Of a DNA stretch of 64,000 bases, positions 49,106 to 58,114 are shown one piece after another. The position numbers and the translations under genes were made by a program. Position 1 is the stretch's first letter. Each line of letters starts with the position of its first letter. This DNA is from CAZSDU01 sp964429135. GTDB lineage: Bacteria; Bacteroidota; Bacteroidia; Bacteroidales; FEN-979. The notes beneath the pieces were generated by a model. That model did not search any database and was not told where the DNA came from. It was given only the letters and a program-made list of their open reading frames with translations. The stretch spans positions 1 to 64,000 of the forward strand of contig CAYSAU010000018.1 of the NCBI GenBank assembly GCA_964429135.1, given 5' to 3'.

Positions 49106-51412
49106 CTAAAATTCATCTTCATCAAAAATGGCTTTCTTTTTCTTGGTTTTTACAGGACCGGGGTTATCAGATTCTGAACAATCAAGATCGATTTCGAGGG
49201 GTTTTTTAGGGGGATCAAAATCCCTTTGTGAAAGATGCAATCCGGGGTCGGAATAAATTTTCTGCATAAATATCGCCCAGATTGGTAAGGCCATATTTGC
49301 TCCTTGTCCAAGGGTGATGCTGCGGAAATGAGCTGCCCTGTCTTCGCATCCGACCCATATACCGCTGACAAGATCCGGGGTGATGCCCATGAACCACCCG
49401 TCAGATTGGTTTTGAGTAGTGCCGGTTTTTCCGGCAATGGGATTGGTAAGACCGTATTTATACCGAAGTCTTACCCCGGTTCCGACTTCCACGACACCTT
49501 TCATCAAAGTAACCATGAGAAAAGCAGTTTCCTCGCTGATGGCTTCCCTGGATTTGGGATTGAATGACTGCAAAAGATTTCCGTTTTTATCTTCGATGCG
49601 GGTAATAAAAATAGGTTCATTGAAAATACCTTTATTGGCAAACACACTCATGGCCCCTACCATTTCATAAAGGCTGAGATCGCATGATCCCAAGGCAATG
49701 GAATAAACCGCGGGGATATCACTTGTCACGCCCATCTTATGGGCCATGGAAACCACGGCTTTGGGAGAGTATTTTTTGATGAGCTGACCGGAGACCCAGT
49801 TGTTGGAATTGGCCAAGGCCCATTTCAGGGTAACCATTTGACCACGCCTTTCGTCACTGGCGCTTTCCGGAGCCCAGACTTGTCCGTTTCCAAGATCTAT
49901 CACAGGCTGAACATTGGGATATCGGGCACAGGGGGATTCGCCTTCCTGCATGGCCAGGGTATAAAGGAAGGGTTTGAAAGTAGAACCCACCTGCCGTTTG
50001 CTGAGTTTGACATGATCGTATTGAAAGAATCGGTAATCAATGCCTCCGACATATGCTTTCACATAACCACTATGAGGATCCATTGACATCAGTCCAGCCT
50101 GTAAGAAAAATTTATAATACCTAATCGAATCCATCGGACTCATCAGGGTATCTATTTCTCCTTTCCATGAAAAGACCTTCATCTTGACGGGAATTTTAAA
50201 TTCCGCATAAATTTCTTCATCACTGGCGCCTGCCGATTTTAAATGGTAATACCGGTCACTCCTGCGCATAGCCTGTAATAAAAGGTTCTGGATTTCTTTC
50301 TTTTCAACGTTTTTTTCGAAGACAAAAGGTGCATTGGGTTGTCCTTTCCAATGGGCAAAGAAGGAAGGCTGAAGTTCATTCCCGAGATATTGCCTGACCG
50401 CTTGTTCGGCATATTCCTGTAATTTATAGTCAATGGTGGTATAAATCTTCAATCCATCCTTATAAAGATTATAGGGGGTACCATCTTCCCTTGGATTAGC
50501 ATTGCACCAGTCGGCCAGAACCATGCGCAGGTATTCTCTGAAATAGGTTGCGATTCCTGCCGTATGATCCTGAATGCGGTAATTAGTCATATCCACAGGA
50601 ATCATTTTTAAGGAGTCCAGCTCTGCCTGGCTGATATAACTGTATTTCTGCATCTGGCCCAGCACGGTATTCCGGCGATCAAGGGCCCTGCCCGGATTTC
50701 TTACAGGACTGAACCAGGTGGGGGCCTTCAGGGTGCCAATCAGAATGGCTGCTTCTTCAGGGCCAAGTTCATCAGGGCTTTTATTGAAATAGGTTCTCGC
50801 GGCTGATTTTATGCCATAAGACTGACTCCCAAAATCAACAGTGTTAAGGTACATGGAAAGGATTTCGTCCTTGGAATAATTCCTTTCAAGCTTGATGGCG
50901 GTAATCCATTCCTTGAATTTAATCATTACGGTTTCCCAGAAAGTACGGTCTTTCTTCCGGGGAAAAAGATTTTTGGCGAGTTGTTGGGTGAGGGTACTCC
51001 CTCCTCCTTTTGAGGAGTTGGTTAACATCCCCCAGGCTACCCTGAAAATAGCTTTGATGTCAATCCCTGAATGCTCGTAAAACCTACTGTCTTCAGTGGC
51101 AATAAGGGCATTGATCACATTGGGGGATAAATCCTGGAATTGCGTATTCGAACGGTTTTCAATATAATATTTGCCAAGCAACTTTCCATCGGCTGAAAAC
51201 ACTTCAGAAGCCAGATTACTTTTCGGATTTTCCAGTTCTTCAAAGCTGGGCATCTTGCCAAAAAATCCATAGGTTATCCCGATAAAAAAAAGAACCGTTA
51301 AAATCACAAGAATACAGTATGAGATCCAGAAACCCAGTAAATATTTCCGACTATTGTTTTTCGGGGTTCGGTGTTGCATTTCCTGTAATATTGGAATATG
51401 TGTTATGCTCAT
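49106..51412 (-). CDS. Class A penicillin-binding protein (transglycosylase/transpeptidase)
   Basis: 768 residues. A short cytosolic N-terminus and one membrane helix (GFWISYCILVILTVLFFIGITYGF). GT51 domain: IATEDSRFYEHSGIDIKAIFR (catalytic Glu), GGSTLTQQLAKNLF and KDEILSMYLNTVDFG. Transpeptidase: GSTFKPFLYTLAM (SxxK Ser), SNNWVSG (SxN) and GKTGTTQNQSDGWF (KTG). It polymerises and cross-links peptidoglycan. The acidic/basic tail KTKKKKAIFDEDEF is cytosol-like and unusual at the end of a periplasmic domain. It overlaps gldH by 4 bp and is the last gene of the sdh-independent minus run holB-ricT-gldH-pbp1A. It ends 8 bp from the convergent LtaS-like gene. Confidence 0.95.
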   Translation of the reverse strand: MSITHIPILQEMQHRTPKNNSRKYLLGFWISYCILVILTVLFFIGITYGFFGKMPSFEELENPKSNLASEVFSADGKLLGKYYIENRSNTQFQDLSPNVINALIATEDSRFYEHSGIDIKAIFRVAWGMLTNSSKGGGSTLTQQLAKNLFPRKKDRTFWETVMIKFKEWITAIKLERNYSKDEILSMYLNTVDFGSQSYGIKSAARTYFNKSPDELGPEEAAILIGTLKAPTWFSPVRNPGRALDRRNTVLGQMQKYSYISQAELDSLKMIPVDMTNYRIQDHTAGIATYFREYLRMVLADWCNANPREDGTPYNLYKDGLKIYTTIDYKLQEYAEQAVRQYLGNELQPSFFAHWKGQPNAPFVFEKNVEKKEIQNLLLQAMRRSDRYYHLKSAGASDEEIYAEFKIPVKMKVFSWKGEIDTLMSPMDSIRYYKFFLQAGLMSMDPHSGYVKAYVGGIDYRFFQYDHVKLSKRQVGSTFKPFLYTLAMQEGESPCARYPNVQPVIDLGNGQVWAPESASDERRGQMVTLKWALANSNNWVSGQLIKKYSPKAVVSMAHKMGVTSDIPAVYSIALGSCDLSLYEMVGAMSVFANKGIFNEPIFITRIEDKNGNLLQSFNPKSREAISEETAFLMVTLMKGVVEVGTGVRLRYKYGLTNPIAGKTGTTQNQSDGWFMGITPDLVSGIWVGCEDRAAHFRSITLGQGANMALPIWAIFMQKIYSDPGLHLSQRDFDPPKKPLEIDLDCSESDNPGPVKTKKKKAIFDEDEF

Positions 51413-51885
51413 TTTTCTATTCGTAAACCAACATCCTCAATACCTTTAAGTTCAGGAACCCTCATCGCTTGTTCCAGTTCAAACCAGTACACTCCCTTTT
51501 CACGGAAAGAAACGCCTTTTTTAAGGAGAAACCGGTTGAATTTTACACTTCCGACACCTGAACCCAGCCACCGTCCATCATAATCTGCTAAAAGACATTC
51601 CAGGGTGTCTTTTGCTTTATGGCCATCGGGGAAAGTTGTTTGCAAAAAGAGAAAAAGATTGCTGTAAGGGTAGTCCAATGTATTTCTGATATTCAGGTAA
51701 ACATTGTAAGTCAAGGCCGTATCTGTAATGGTGGCTTGAAAAGACACCTTATTGCCTGCACTCCAAGTTTTGTTTGGAATTACCCTGTTTTCTTCAAAAA
51801 GACGATTAGAATCACAAGCGGTAACTGTGGTGAAAAGAAGGATCAGGAGAAATATGTTTTGTTTCAGCGATTGGAACATATTCAT
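51409..51885 (-). CDS. gldH: Gliding motility lipoprotein GldH
   Basis: 158 residues. Signal with lipobox FTTVTAC, mature DSNRLFEENRVIPNKTWSAGNKVSFQATITDT, then NVYLNIRNTLDYPYSNLFLFLQTTFPDG and YDGRWLGSGVGSVKFNRFLLKKGVSF. The ending GVYWFELEQAMRVPELKGIEDVGLRIEK is the characteristic GldH tail. GldH is needed for gliding in Flavobacterium and is conserved in non-gliding Bacteroidota too. Its start overlaps the ricT stop and its stop overlaps the pbp1A start, each by 4 bp (ATGA), a tight translational relay. ATG 51879 is an alternative start. Confidence 0.9.
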   Translation of the reverse strand: MNMFQSLKQNIFLLILLFTTVTACDSNRLFEENRVIPNKTWSAGNKVSFQATITDTALTYNVYLNIRNTLDYPYSNLFLFLQTTFPDGHKAKDTLECLLADYDGRWLGSGVGSVKFNRFLLKKGVSFREKGVYWFELEQAMRVPELKGIEDVGLRIEK

Positions 51886-53003
51886 AAATGATCAAAACGG
51901 GTTAGCTCATCCTGACCAAGGCCATTATCAATTTCTGTCTTTTTCTCTGTTATCCTGGCGAAATCTTCAAGTTTCTCAGGAAGGTTTCCATTAAGGTTTT
52001 CGTTCAGGATCTGTTTAACGTTGTCCAGCGGAATAGCCATAAGATTTGAAGGATCATTCAGATAACTGTACCACATCAACTTCTCAAAGATATCGGTTTT
52101 CTGATGAGCGGCATCTCCCTTTCTGGTCTTCAGTAGAATGTCGGAACTGGGAAAATCTTTCTGGGCGTCTACATAAGTTTCATATTCGTAATTCAGGCAG
52201 CATTTTAATTTTCCGCACTGACCGGCAAGTTTTTGAGGATTTAGGGAAAGTTGCTGAACCCTGGCTGCATTGGTGGTGACGGATTTAAAGTCGCTCATCC
52301 AGGTTGAACAGCATAATTCACGTCCGCATGACCCGATTCCACCCAGGCGGCTAGCTTCCTGTCTTGCCCCGATCTGACGCATTTCGATACGTACCTTGAA
52401 TTCTTCAGCAAGGAGTTTAATCAGCTCCCTGAAGTCCACCCTGTCTTCGGCTGTATAATAAAAAACCGCTTTGGTATTGTCTCCCTGATATTCAACATCA
52501 TTGATCTTCATCTGCAGATTCAGACTGGAGGCTATTTCCCTTGACCGGAACATAGTTTCTGTTTCTGTTTCAACAGCGGCAATCCATTTTTCAATATCAG
52601 TAAGACGGGCACGGCGATAAACTTTTTTGATGTCGTCAGCATGGTTAAAAGACTTGTGCTTAAAACTTAAAAATCTCACCATTTCACCTATCATGCTTAC
52701 GATCCCGATATCATGACCCGGAGAGGCTTCTACTGCAACGATATCCCCCACTGCCACTTCCATTTCAGGGGGCAGACGGTAATAATCCTTTCGGCTGTTT
52801 TTAAACCTGACCTCAATGATTTCGAATGGTTTCAGATTCAAGGGCAGGGGAATTGATTTCAGCCAGTCGAAAGAATCAAATTTACTGCAACTATGCTGGA
52901 AAAGTCCATCATTTTTATGATATGGCCGGGGAGCATGACAGCACCCACGGCTCAGAAATGGATTGTCTTTAGTTTCCCGGGAAATGCCCTCAGCTTCTTC
53001 CAT
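51882..53003 (-). CDS. PSP1-domain protein, RicT/YaaT family
   Basis: 373 residues. The PSP1 domain (about 60-150: EIIEVRFKNSRKDYYRLPPEM, VGDIVAVEASPGHDIGIVSM) is followed by the conserved AEDRVDFRELIKLLAEEFKVRIEMRQIGARQEA. The Cys-rich CGRELCCSTWM and CGKLKCCLNYEYETYVDA come next. In Bacillus RicT (YaaT) works with RicA and RicF, binds Fe-S clusters, and modulates RNase Y and phosphorelay. The Cys motifs here are intact. The first 50 residues (SRGCCHAPRPYHKN) are lineage-specific. The order holB-ricT is widely conserved, but the role in Bacteroidota is unproven. Confidence 0.9.
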   Translation of the reverse strand: MEEAEGISRETKDNPFLSRGCCHAPRPYHKNDGLFQHSCSKFDSFDWLKSIPLPLNLKPFEIIEVRFKNSRKDYYRLPPEMEVAVGDIVAVEASPGHDIGIVSMIGEMVRFLSFKHKSFNHADDIKKVYRRARLTDIEKWIAAVETETETMFRSREIASSLNLQMKINDVEYQGDNTKAVFYYTAEDRVDFRELIKLLAEEFKVRIEMRQIGARQEASRLGGIGSCGRELCCSTWMSDFKSVTTNAARVQQLSLNPQKLAGQCGKLKCCLNYEYETYVDAQKDFPSSDILLKTRKGDAAHQKTDIFEKLMWYSYLNDPSNLMAIPLDNVKQILNENLNGNLPEKLEDFARITEKKTEIDNGLGQDELTRFDHL

Positions 53004-53018
53004 AGTTAAAGTAAAACC

Positions 53019-54095
53019 CTACAAAGATAGCAAATTAGGTTTAAATTGCTTAACAATTTTCAACGACAGGTCGAGGAAAAGAGTAGGGGTATGGGCATTT
53101 CGCTCGATATGAAAAATGGCAGTATTCATAAGATTCGAAAATTCAGGAAGATTTTCTGCAGTAATGAATTTCGAAAATTTCTGAATGAATTCAAGTTCAT
53201 CTCCTTTAATCCGGGCCGGTATTTTTTTTCTATAAATGATGGAGTTGCAATAGGAAAAAGTCTGAAGTCCATATTGTAGGAAACTTTTTTGCTTTTCTCT
53301 TCCCGTTTTAGATATCTCCGTTGAAAAACTTATCAGTTCAGGAATTTTTCCCGCGTGACAATGTAGCATCCATTGCCGGAAAGAAGGATAAAACTCTGCA
53401 TCCACTTCTTCAAATGGCAGGAACCCGCTAAGCCGGGGAATCCGAACCATTAATGTTCTTGACAAAATGGTCGGGATGACCTGGGAAGGATCATCGCAAA
53501 CCAGAAGAAATAATGTTTTTTCAGGCGGCTCCTCCAGTATTTTGAGGATTTTTGGTACTGCGGAATGAAATATCCTTTCTGGTAACCAGATGATCATCAC
53601 TTTGTATTCTGATTCATAGCTTTTATATCCAAGGGTAGTAATGATCTCGCTGCAATCCTCTGCATTGATAATGCCTTGCTTGTTCTCGATCTCAATGGCT
53701 TCAAACCATTGCTGAATCGTTACTTCATAAGAATGTTCGATCAGAAACTTTCGCCAGTCTTCCAGAAAATGGTTGCTCAGTGGTTTTTTAGGATTTTTTT
53801 TTGAAGTGGATAAGGGGAAAATAAAATGCAGATCAGGATGGATGAGTTTTTGGTATTTGACACAGGATGGACAAACACCGCAGGAATCGGCCCCTAATCT
53901 GTGGTTTTCCCCCGAATCGGGGAGGGGACGTGGATGGGTGCAATTGATGAACTGGGCATAAGCAATCGCAAGTGCCAGTTTCCCGCATCCTTCCGGGCCA
54001 TAGAAAAGCTGGGCATGACTCACCCTTTGATCCAGAACCGTCTGAATTAACTTTCGTTTTATTTCTTCCTGCCCACGAATCTCACTGAATTTCAT
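53019..54095 (-). CDS. holB: DNA polymerase III delta' subunit
   Basis: 358 residues. Part of the clamp loader. VSHAQLFYGPEGCGKLALAIAYAQFI is a P-loop-like region lacking the final Thr/Ser after GCGK, normal for delta', which does not hydrolyse ATP. A zinc module SCGVCPSCVKYQKLIHPDLHF follows. Later come EDCSEIITTLGYKSYESEYKVMIIWLPE, the SRC-like KILEEPPEKTLFLLVCDDPSQVIPTILSRTLMVRI and a helical C-terminal collar. Its ATG overlaps the stop of the upstream RAYT-like gene by 4 bp. ricT follows after 15 bp. Confidence 0.92.
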   Translation of the reverse strand: MKFSEIRGQEEIKRKLIQTVLDQRVSHAQLFYGPEGCGKLALAIAYAQFINCTHPRPLPDSGENHRLGADSCGVCPSCVKYQKLIHPDLHFIFPLSTSKKNPKKPLSNHFLEDWRKFLIEHSYEVTIQQWFEAIEIENKQGIINAEDCSEIITTLGYKSYESEYKVMIIWLPERIFHSAVPKILKILEEPPEKTLFLLVCDDPSQVIPTILSRTLMVRIPRLSGFLPFEEVDAEFYPSFRQWMLHCHAGKIPELISFSTEISKTGREKQKSFLQYGLQTFSYCNSIIYRKKIPARIKGDELEFIQKFSKFITAENLPEFSNLMNTAIFHIERNAHTPTLFLDLSLKIVKQFKPNLLSL

Positions 54096-54547
54096 ATGAT
54101 CTTATGATTGACCATCGTTGATTTCAATTCTTGTGACAAATTTAGCTGATTTTCCTGATTCAGGAGATCCGATTCCCATGCAAGGGATTTTTTTCTGAAG
54201 TACCATTTAGGCTGTTTCAATTCCGGTTCATCCTGAATCGGATAATGGAAAATTCTTAAACGCCAATGGAAATCAAATCCGCAGAGTTTGGTCCAATTTT
54301 TCACGGCATATTTAAACCGCTTGATTTCTTTTCTCATTCCTCCATTGCAACCGGATAACAATAGATGTACATGGTTTGGCAGGATGATCCATTCCTCAAG
54401 CCGGACTTCCTGTTCTTTCTTAGACAGTTTACGGGCTTCAAACTCCACAATCCTACCGATCAGCGAAAGATCTGTTTGCCCGTTGATGATGGATCCGAAA
54501 TAGGGTCTTCCATTTCGGGTACACAGCGTAATAAATAATTTAGCCAT
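54092..54547 (-). CDS. RAYT-like HUH (Y1_Tnp) transposase-family protein
   Basis: 151 residues from ATG 54547; in-frame codons continue upstream to 54637. The Y1 transposase core reads KLFITLCTRNGRPYFGSI, NLSLIGRIVEFEA-like DLSLIGRIVEFEARKL, and EEWIILPNHVHLLL with the H-x-H metal pair. RFKYAVKNWTKLCGFDFHW holds a Tyr in the expected catalytic helix. FHYPIQDEPELK, then WYFRKKSLAWESD, correspond to the usual I-R-D-E-x-E-L / N-P-x-x-W ending. Such REP-associated Tyr transposases are mostly single-copy and domesticated. Its stop overlaps the holB start (ATGA). A 7-bp inverted repeat lies just upstream. Confidence 0.75.
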   Translation of the reverse strand: MAKLFITLCTRNGRPYFGSIINGQTDLSLIGRIVEFEARKLSKKEQEVRLEEWIILPNHVHLLLSGCNGGMRKEIKRFKYAVKNWTKLCGFDFHWRLRIFHYPIQDEPELKQPKWYFRKKSLAWESDLLNQENQLNLSQELKSTMVNHKII

Positions 54548-54573
54548 AAGGTTTTTATAGCTTAATCGGTTTA

Positions 54574-54597
54574 ATCCCTGAAAGGTAATACAGGGAT
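54574..54597. repeat. Inverted repeat between sdhB and the RAYT-like gene
   Basis: ATCCCTG (54574-54580) and CAGGGAT (54591-54597) with a 10-nt spacer AAAGGTAATA. No T-tract follows on the minus strand, so it is a poor terminator for sdhB. Its closeness to an HUH gene makes a REP-type recognition hairpin possible. Confidence 0.55.
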
Positions 54598-54620
54598 GAA
54601 ATAAACTTAAGGAAAGAGAA

Positions 54621-55361
54621 TCAAATAACTTTGGCACAAATAAATTCCCTGTTCAGTCTTGCGATATTGGAACGGGATATCAGTTTAGGGCATTCTGCTT
54701 CGCAGGCGTAAGTATTGGTGCAATTTCCAAAACCAAGTTCATCCATCATCTTAACCATTTTCTTAACTCTTTGCGTGGCTTCAATTTTCCCTTGAGGAAG
54801 GAGAGCCAGGTGGGCGACTTTAGCGGAAACGAAAAGCATGGCAGATGCGTTTTTGCAAGCGGCCACACAAGCACCACATCCGATACATGCGGCTGCATCC
54901 ATCGACAGCTCAGCGGCTTCTTTCCTGACAAGAATATTATTGGCTTCCGTTGCCCCGCCCGTATTGACGGAAATATAACCCCCTTCCTGAATGATTTTGT
55001 CAAAAGCAGAACGATCGACCATCAGGTCTTTGATAACCGGAAAAGGTTTGGCACGCCAGGGTTCTACCACGATGGTATCCCCGTCTTTGAATTTTCGCAT
55101 ATGGAGCTGACAGGCAGTAACCGCATCATCCGGTCCATGAGGACGGCCATTGATATACAAGCTGCACATTCCGCAAATCCCTTCCCGGCAGTCATGGTCA
55201 AAAACCACAGGGTCTTCACCTTTCAAGATCAATTGCTCATTCAGGATATCAAGCATTTCAAGAAAAGAACAATGAGGAGATATACCCGAAAGAGGATAAG
55301 TTTCAAATTTCCCTTTTGCATTGGCATCTTTCTGCCGCCAGATTATTAATGTAAGATCCAT
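54621..55361 (-). CDS. sdhB: Succinate dehydrogenase/fumarate reductase iron-sulfur subunit
   Basis: 246 residues. It carries electrons between the flavoprotein and the quinone-reducing subunit. [2Fe-2S] ligands are in CREGICGMCSLYINGRPHGP. A further centre is in CIGCGACVAACKNAS, and the last cluster is in CTNTYACEAECPK. The long form, with KDGDTIVVEPWRAKPFPVIKDLMVDRSAFDKI, is typical of the Bacteroides-type (class B) enzyme with one di-haem cytochrome b. The gap to sdhA (55362-55395) is filled by a heptamer repeat. Last gene of the sdhCAB run. Confidence 0.95.
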   Translation of the reverse strand: MDLTLIIWRQKDANAKGKFETYPLSGISPHCSFLEMLDILNEQLILKGEDPVVFDHDCREGICGMCSLYINGRPHGPDDAVTACQLHMRKFKDGDTIVVEPWRAKPFPVIKDLMVDRSAFDKIIQEGGYISVNTGGATEANNILVRKEAAELSMDAAACIGCGACVAACKNASAMLFVSAKVAHLALLPQGKIEATQRVKKMVKMMDELGFGNCTNTYACEAECPKLISRSNIARLNREFICAKVI

Positions 55362-55365
55362 ATTA

Positions 55366-55400
55366 AATTCTTAATTCCAAATTCTTAATTTTTAATTATT
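55366..55400. repeat. Heptamer microrepeat between sdhA and sdhB
   Basis: Five units without a gap: AATTCTT (55366), AATTCCA (55373), AATTCTT (55380), AATTTTT (55387) and AATTATT (55394). It fills the sdhA-sdhB gap and reaches the last codons of sdhA, whose TAA stop is at 55398-55396. On the minus strand it precedes the sdhB ATG by 4 bp and is the AU-rich ribosome-entry region. Confidence 0.85.
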
Positions 55401-57333
55401 TATACACCCTCTGCTTAACCTCTATCTCTTCATAGTTGAGTGGTTCCTTATGAAGCCTGAATTCTCCTTCGTTGAGGTATTCCCATGCTGCAACATATTT
55501 AAAATCTTCGTCGTTTCTCAAACATTCTCCTTCTTCTGTCTGGTATTCTTCCCTGAAATGACCTCCGCAGCTCTCCATACGGTGAAGGGCGTCCTGAGCG
55601 ATGAGTTCTCCCAGTTCAAGAAAATCTGCAACCCGGTTTGCTTTTTCAAGTTCAACATTCAGTTCATTGATCCCACCCGGAATTTTCACTTCTTTCCAAA
55701 ACTCAGCCCGAAGTTTACGAATCAGGTCAATGGCTTTTCTGAGTCCGGATTCATTCCGTCCCATACCGACATTTTCCCACATGATTTTCCCTAATTCTTT
55801 ATGGAAATGGTCAACGGTTTTTGAACCGGAGATGGAGATCAGTTTTTCAAGTCTTTCCAGGATCTTATTCTCTGCTTCTTCAAACTCAGGTTTATCGGTT
55901 GAAATACGGGGAATCTTTATTTCACCGGAAAGATAGTTTTGAATGGTATAAGGCAGGACAAAATACCCGTCGGCAAGTCCCTGCATTAAGGCAGAAGCTC
56001 CCAGGCGGTTAGCCCCATGGTCCGAAAAATTGGCTTCACCAGCGGCAAATAATCCCGTTACCGTGGTCATCAGTTCATAATCTACCCAGGTTCCACCCAT
56101 GGTATAATGTACAGCAGGATAGATCATCATGGGATTCTCATAAGGGTTTTCATCCACGATCTTTTCATACATCTGGAAAAGATTTCCGTAACGTTCTTCG
56201 ATGACATTCCTTCCCAGACGTCCGATGGCCTCTTTAAAATCAAGAAATACCGCCAGCCCGGTTTCCCCTACGCCATAACCCGCATCACAACGCTCTTTTG
56301 CTGCGCGTGAGGCAACATCCCTGGGGACAAGATTCCCATAAGCGGGATACCTGCGTTCAAGGAAATAATCACGGTCTGCTTCAGGAATATCATTGGCTTT
56401 AAGCTTACCGAGACGATGGGCTTCGGCATCTTCTTTTTTCTTCGGGACCCAGATTCTTCCATCGTTACGTAAACTCTCGCTCATCAATGTCAGTTTCGAC
56501 TGATAATCTCCATGAACGGGGATGCAGGTAGGATGGATTTGTGTAAAACAAGGATTGGCCAGGAAGGCTCCTTTCCTGAAAATTTGCCAGATGGCACTGG
56601 CATTAGAGCCCATTGCATTGGTGGAGAGATAAAACACATTGCCGTATCCTCCGGTGGCAATCACCACGGCATGGCCAGAATGGCGCTCCAGTTTGCCGGT
56701 GATCAGGTCGCGGGCTATGATGCCTCTTGCTTTTCCATCAATGATTACGACATCCATCATTTCATGACGGTTGAATAAGCTGACCGTTCCGAGTTTGATC
56801 TGGCGACTCAGTGCCCCGTAAGCACCGAGCAGCAATTGTTGTCCGGTTTGACCACGGGCGAAAAAAGTACGTGAAACCTGAGCACCTCCAAAAGAACGGT
56901 TTTCAAGAGATCCGCCATATTCACGTGCAAAAGGAACTCCCTGGGCCACACATTGGTCAATGATGGCATTGCTAACTTCTGCAAGACGATAAACATTGGC
57001 TTCGCGGGCACGGTAATCGCCGCCTTTGATGGTATCATAAAATAAGCGGTAAATACTGTCGCCATCATTGGGGTAATTCTTGGCCGCATTGATCCCTCCC
57101 TGGGCTGCAATGCTATGAGCCCGGCGGGGACTGTCCTGATAACAGAATATTTTAACATTGAACCCCATCTCCCCAAGCGAAGCAGCAGCTGAAGCGCCGG
57201 CTAAACCCGTCCCGACAACAATAATGTCCAGTTTCCTCTTATTGGACGGGTTAACGAGCTTTTGATGATTTTTATAAAAGGTCCATTTTTGTGATAAAGG
57301 ACCCTGGGGAATTTTTGAATTTAATTCAATCAT
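55396..57333 (-). CDS. sdhA: Succinate dehydrogenase/fumarate reductase flavoprotein subunit
   Basis: 645 residues. Oxidises succinate or reduces fumarate with covalent FAD. DIIVVGTGLAGASAAASLGEMG is the dinucleotide site. RRAHSIAAQGGINAAKNY holds the FAD-attachment His region (HSIAAQGG). GAQVSRTFFARGQTGQQLL, then NPCFTQIHPTCIPVHGDYQSKL and RDVASRAAKERC are active-site segments. YTMGGTWVDYELMTTVTGLFAAGEANFSDHGANRLGASALMQGL is the C-terminal signature. The soluble B-type family used by Bacteroides is a good match. It is 5 bp after sdhC and 34 bp before sdhB. Confidence 0.96.
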   Translation of the reverse strand: MIELNSKIPQGPLSQKWTFYKNHQKLVNPSNKRKLDIIVVGTGLAGASAAASLGEMGFNVKIFCYQDSPRRAHSIAAQGGINAAKNYPNDGDSIYRLFYDTIKGGDYRAREANVYRLAEVSNAIIDQCVAQGVPFAREYGGSLENRSFGGAQVSRTFFARGQTGQQLLLGAYGALSRQIKLGTVSLFNRHEMMDVVIIDGKARGIIARDLITGKLERHSGHAVVIATGGYGNVFYLSTNAMGSNASAIWQIFRKGAFLANPCFTQIHPTCIPVHGDYQSKLTLMSESLRNDGRIWVPKKKEDAEAHRLGKLKANDIPEADRDYFLERRYPAYGNLVPRDVASRAAKERCDAGYGVGETGLAVFLDFKEAIGRLGRNVIEERYGNLFQMYEKIVDENPYENPMMIYPAVHYTMGGTWVDYELMTTVTGLFAAGEANFSDHGANRLGASALMQGLADGYFVLPYTIQNYLSGEIKIPRISTDKPEFEEAENKILERLEKLISISGSKTVDHFHKELGKIMWENVGMGRNESGLRKAIDLIRKLRAEFWKEVKIPGGINELNVELEKANRVADFLELGELIAQDALHRMESCGGHFREEYQTEEGECLRNDEDFKYVAAWEYLNEGEFRLHKEPLNYEEIEVKQRVYK

Positions 57334-57338
57334 AACAT

Positions 57339-58010
57339 CTAACGGATAAATAAAAAGTAAATCGGGATGATGATGAAACCTAAGGGAACGATAATGGAAT
57401 AAATCACGCCAAAAGTCCGGATAAAGGGACTGTATTGCTTGTGTTCCAGTCCCAGCGTTTGAAATGCAGCCTGAAACGCATGGTTGAGATGAAATGCAAG
57501 GATGAGGATCAGGAAAATATACAGTATGGAATACAAGGGGCGGGTGAATAAAGCCTGAGCAATAAGATAAAAATCAGGTTCTCCATCAGGGCTGATATTC
57601 GGGTTGGATACCCATCCCAGTTTAATGAAATAAAAATTCATAAAATGAAGGATCAGAAAAATAAAAACTACTCCTCCCGTATAAATCATATATTTTGAAA
57701 GGAAAGGGGTATAGGTTTTATTGTTGACTTTATACCTTACCGGACGGGATCTCCAGTTCCTGATTTGCAGGATGATGCCCAGGAGTATATGTAATATAAA
57801 TCCTGCAAAAAGGATGATCTCAAATACTTTGACCACATAGTTGGTTCCCATGAAATGGGCAGCATCGTTGAACCAGCGCCCTCCGTCTTCGCGCAGTAAA
57901 CATAAATTAATCCCGAGGTGAACCACCAGAAAAACCATCAGAAAAAGACCCAGCAATGCCATCCAAATCTTTTTGGTGATGGAAGAAAATTTTAGAAAAG
58001 AAGAATTCAT
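57339..58010 (-). CDS. sdhC: Succinate dehydrogenase/fumarate reductase cytochrome b subunit
   Basis: 223 residues with five membrane helices, the class B single-subunit anchor that carries two haems b and reacts with menaquinone. The helices include KIWMALLGLFLMVFLVVHLGINL (His ligand), FEIILFAGFILHILLGIILQI (His), YMIYTGGVVFIFLILHFMNFYF (His), LYSILYIFLILILAFHLNHAFQAAFQTLG (His) and YSIIVPLGFIIIPIYFLFI. Its menaquinone partner agrees with the mqnC gene elsewhere in the window. First gene of the run, with a TAATTTTG box 32 bp upstream. Confidence 0.93.
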   Translation of the reverse strand: MNSSFLKFSSITKKIWMALLGLFLMVFLVVHLGINLCLLREDGGRWFNDAAHFMGTNYVVKVFEIILFAGFILHILLGIILQIRNWRSRPVRYKVNNKTYTPFLSKYMIYTGGVVFIFLILHFMNFYFIKLGWVSNPNISPDGEPDFYLIAQALFTRPLYSILYIFLILILAFHLNHAFQAAFQTLGLEHKQYSPFIRTFGVIYSIIVPLGFIIIPIYFLFIR

Positions 58011-58041
58011 AGCAAGCTTTTAATATATTTGTTCCTTGTAT

Positions 58042-58074
58042 CAAAATTAGAAACTATATTTTTAATTAACTCAA
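58042..58074 (-). promoter_or_regulatory. Predicted sdhCAB promoter
   Basis: On the minus strand TAATTTTG (58049-58042) with a TTG at 58074-58072 and a 22-bp spacer, slightly long. The sdhC ATG is 32 bp downstream. The intergenic gap 58011-58114 is AT-rich and also serves the divergent peptidase gene, for which no clear box was found. Confidence 0.4.
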
Positions 58075-58114
58075 TTCCCTGCAAAATTTTCACAATTCAA
58101 AACCAATCTAAATT

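Noticed and set aside
53019..54095. HolB with a broken P-loop
   Set aside because: The missing Ser/Thr after GCGK is normal for delta', which does not hydrolyse ATP.
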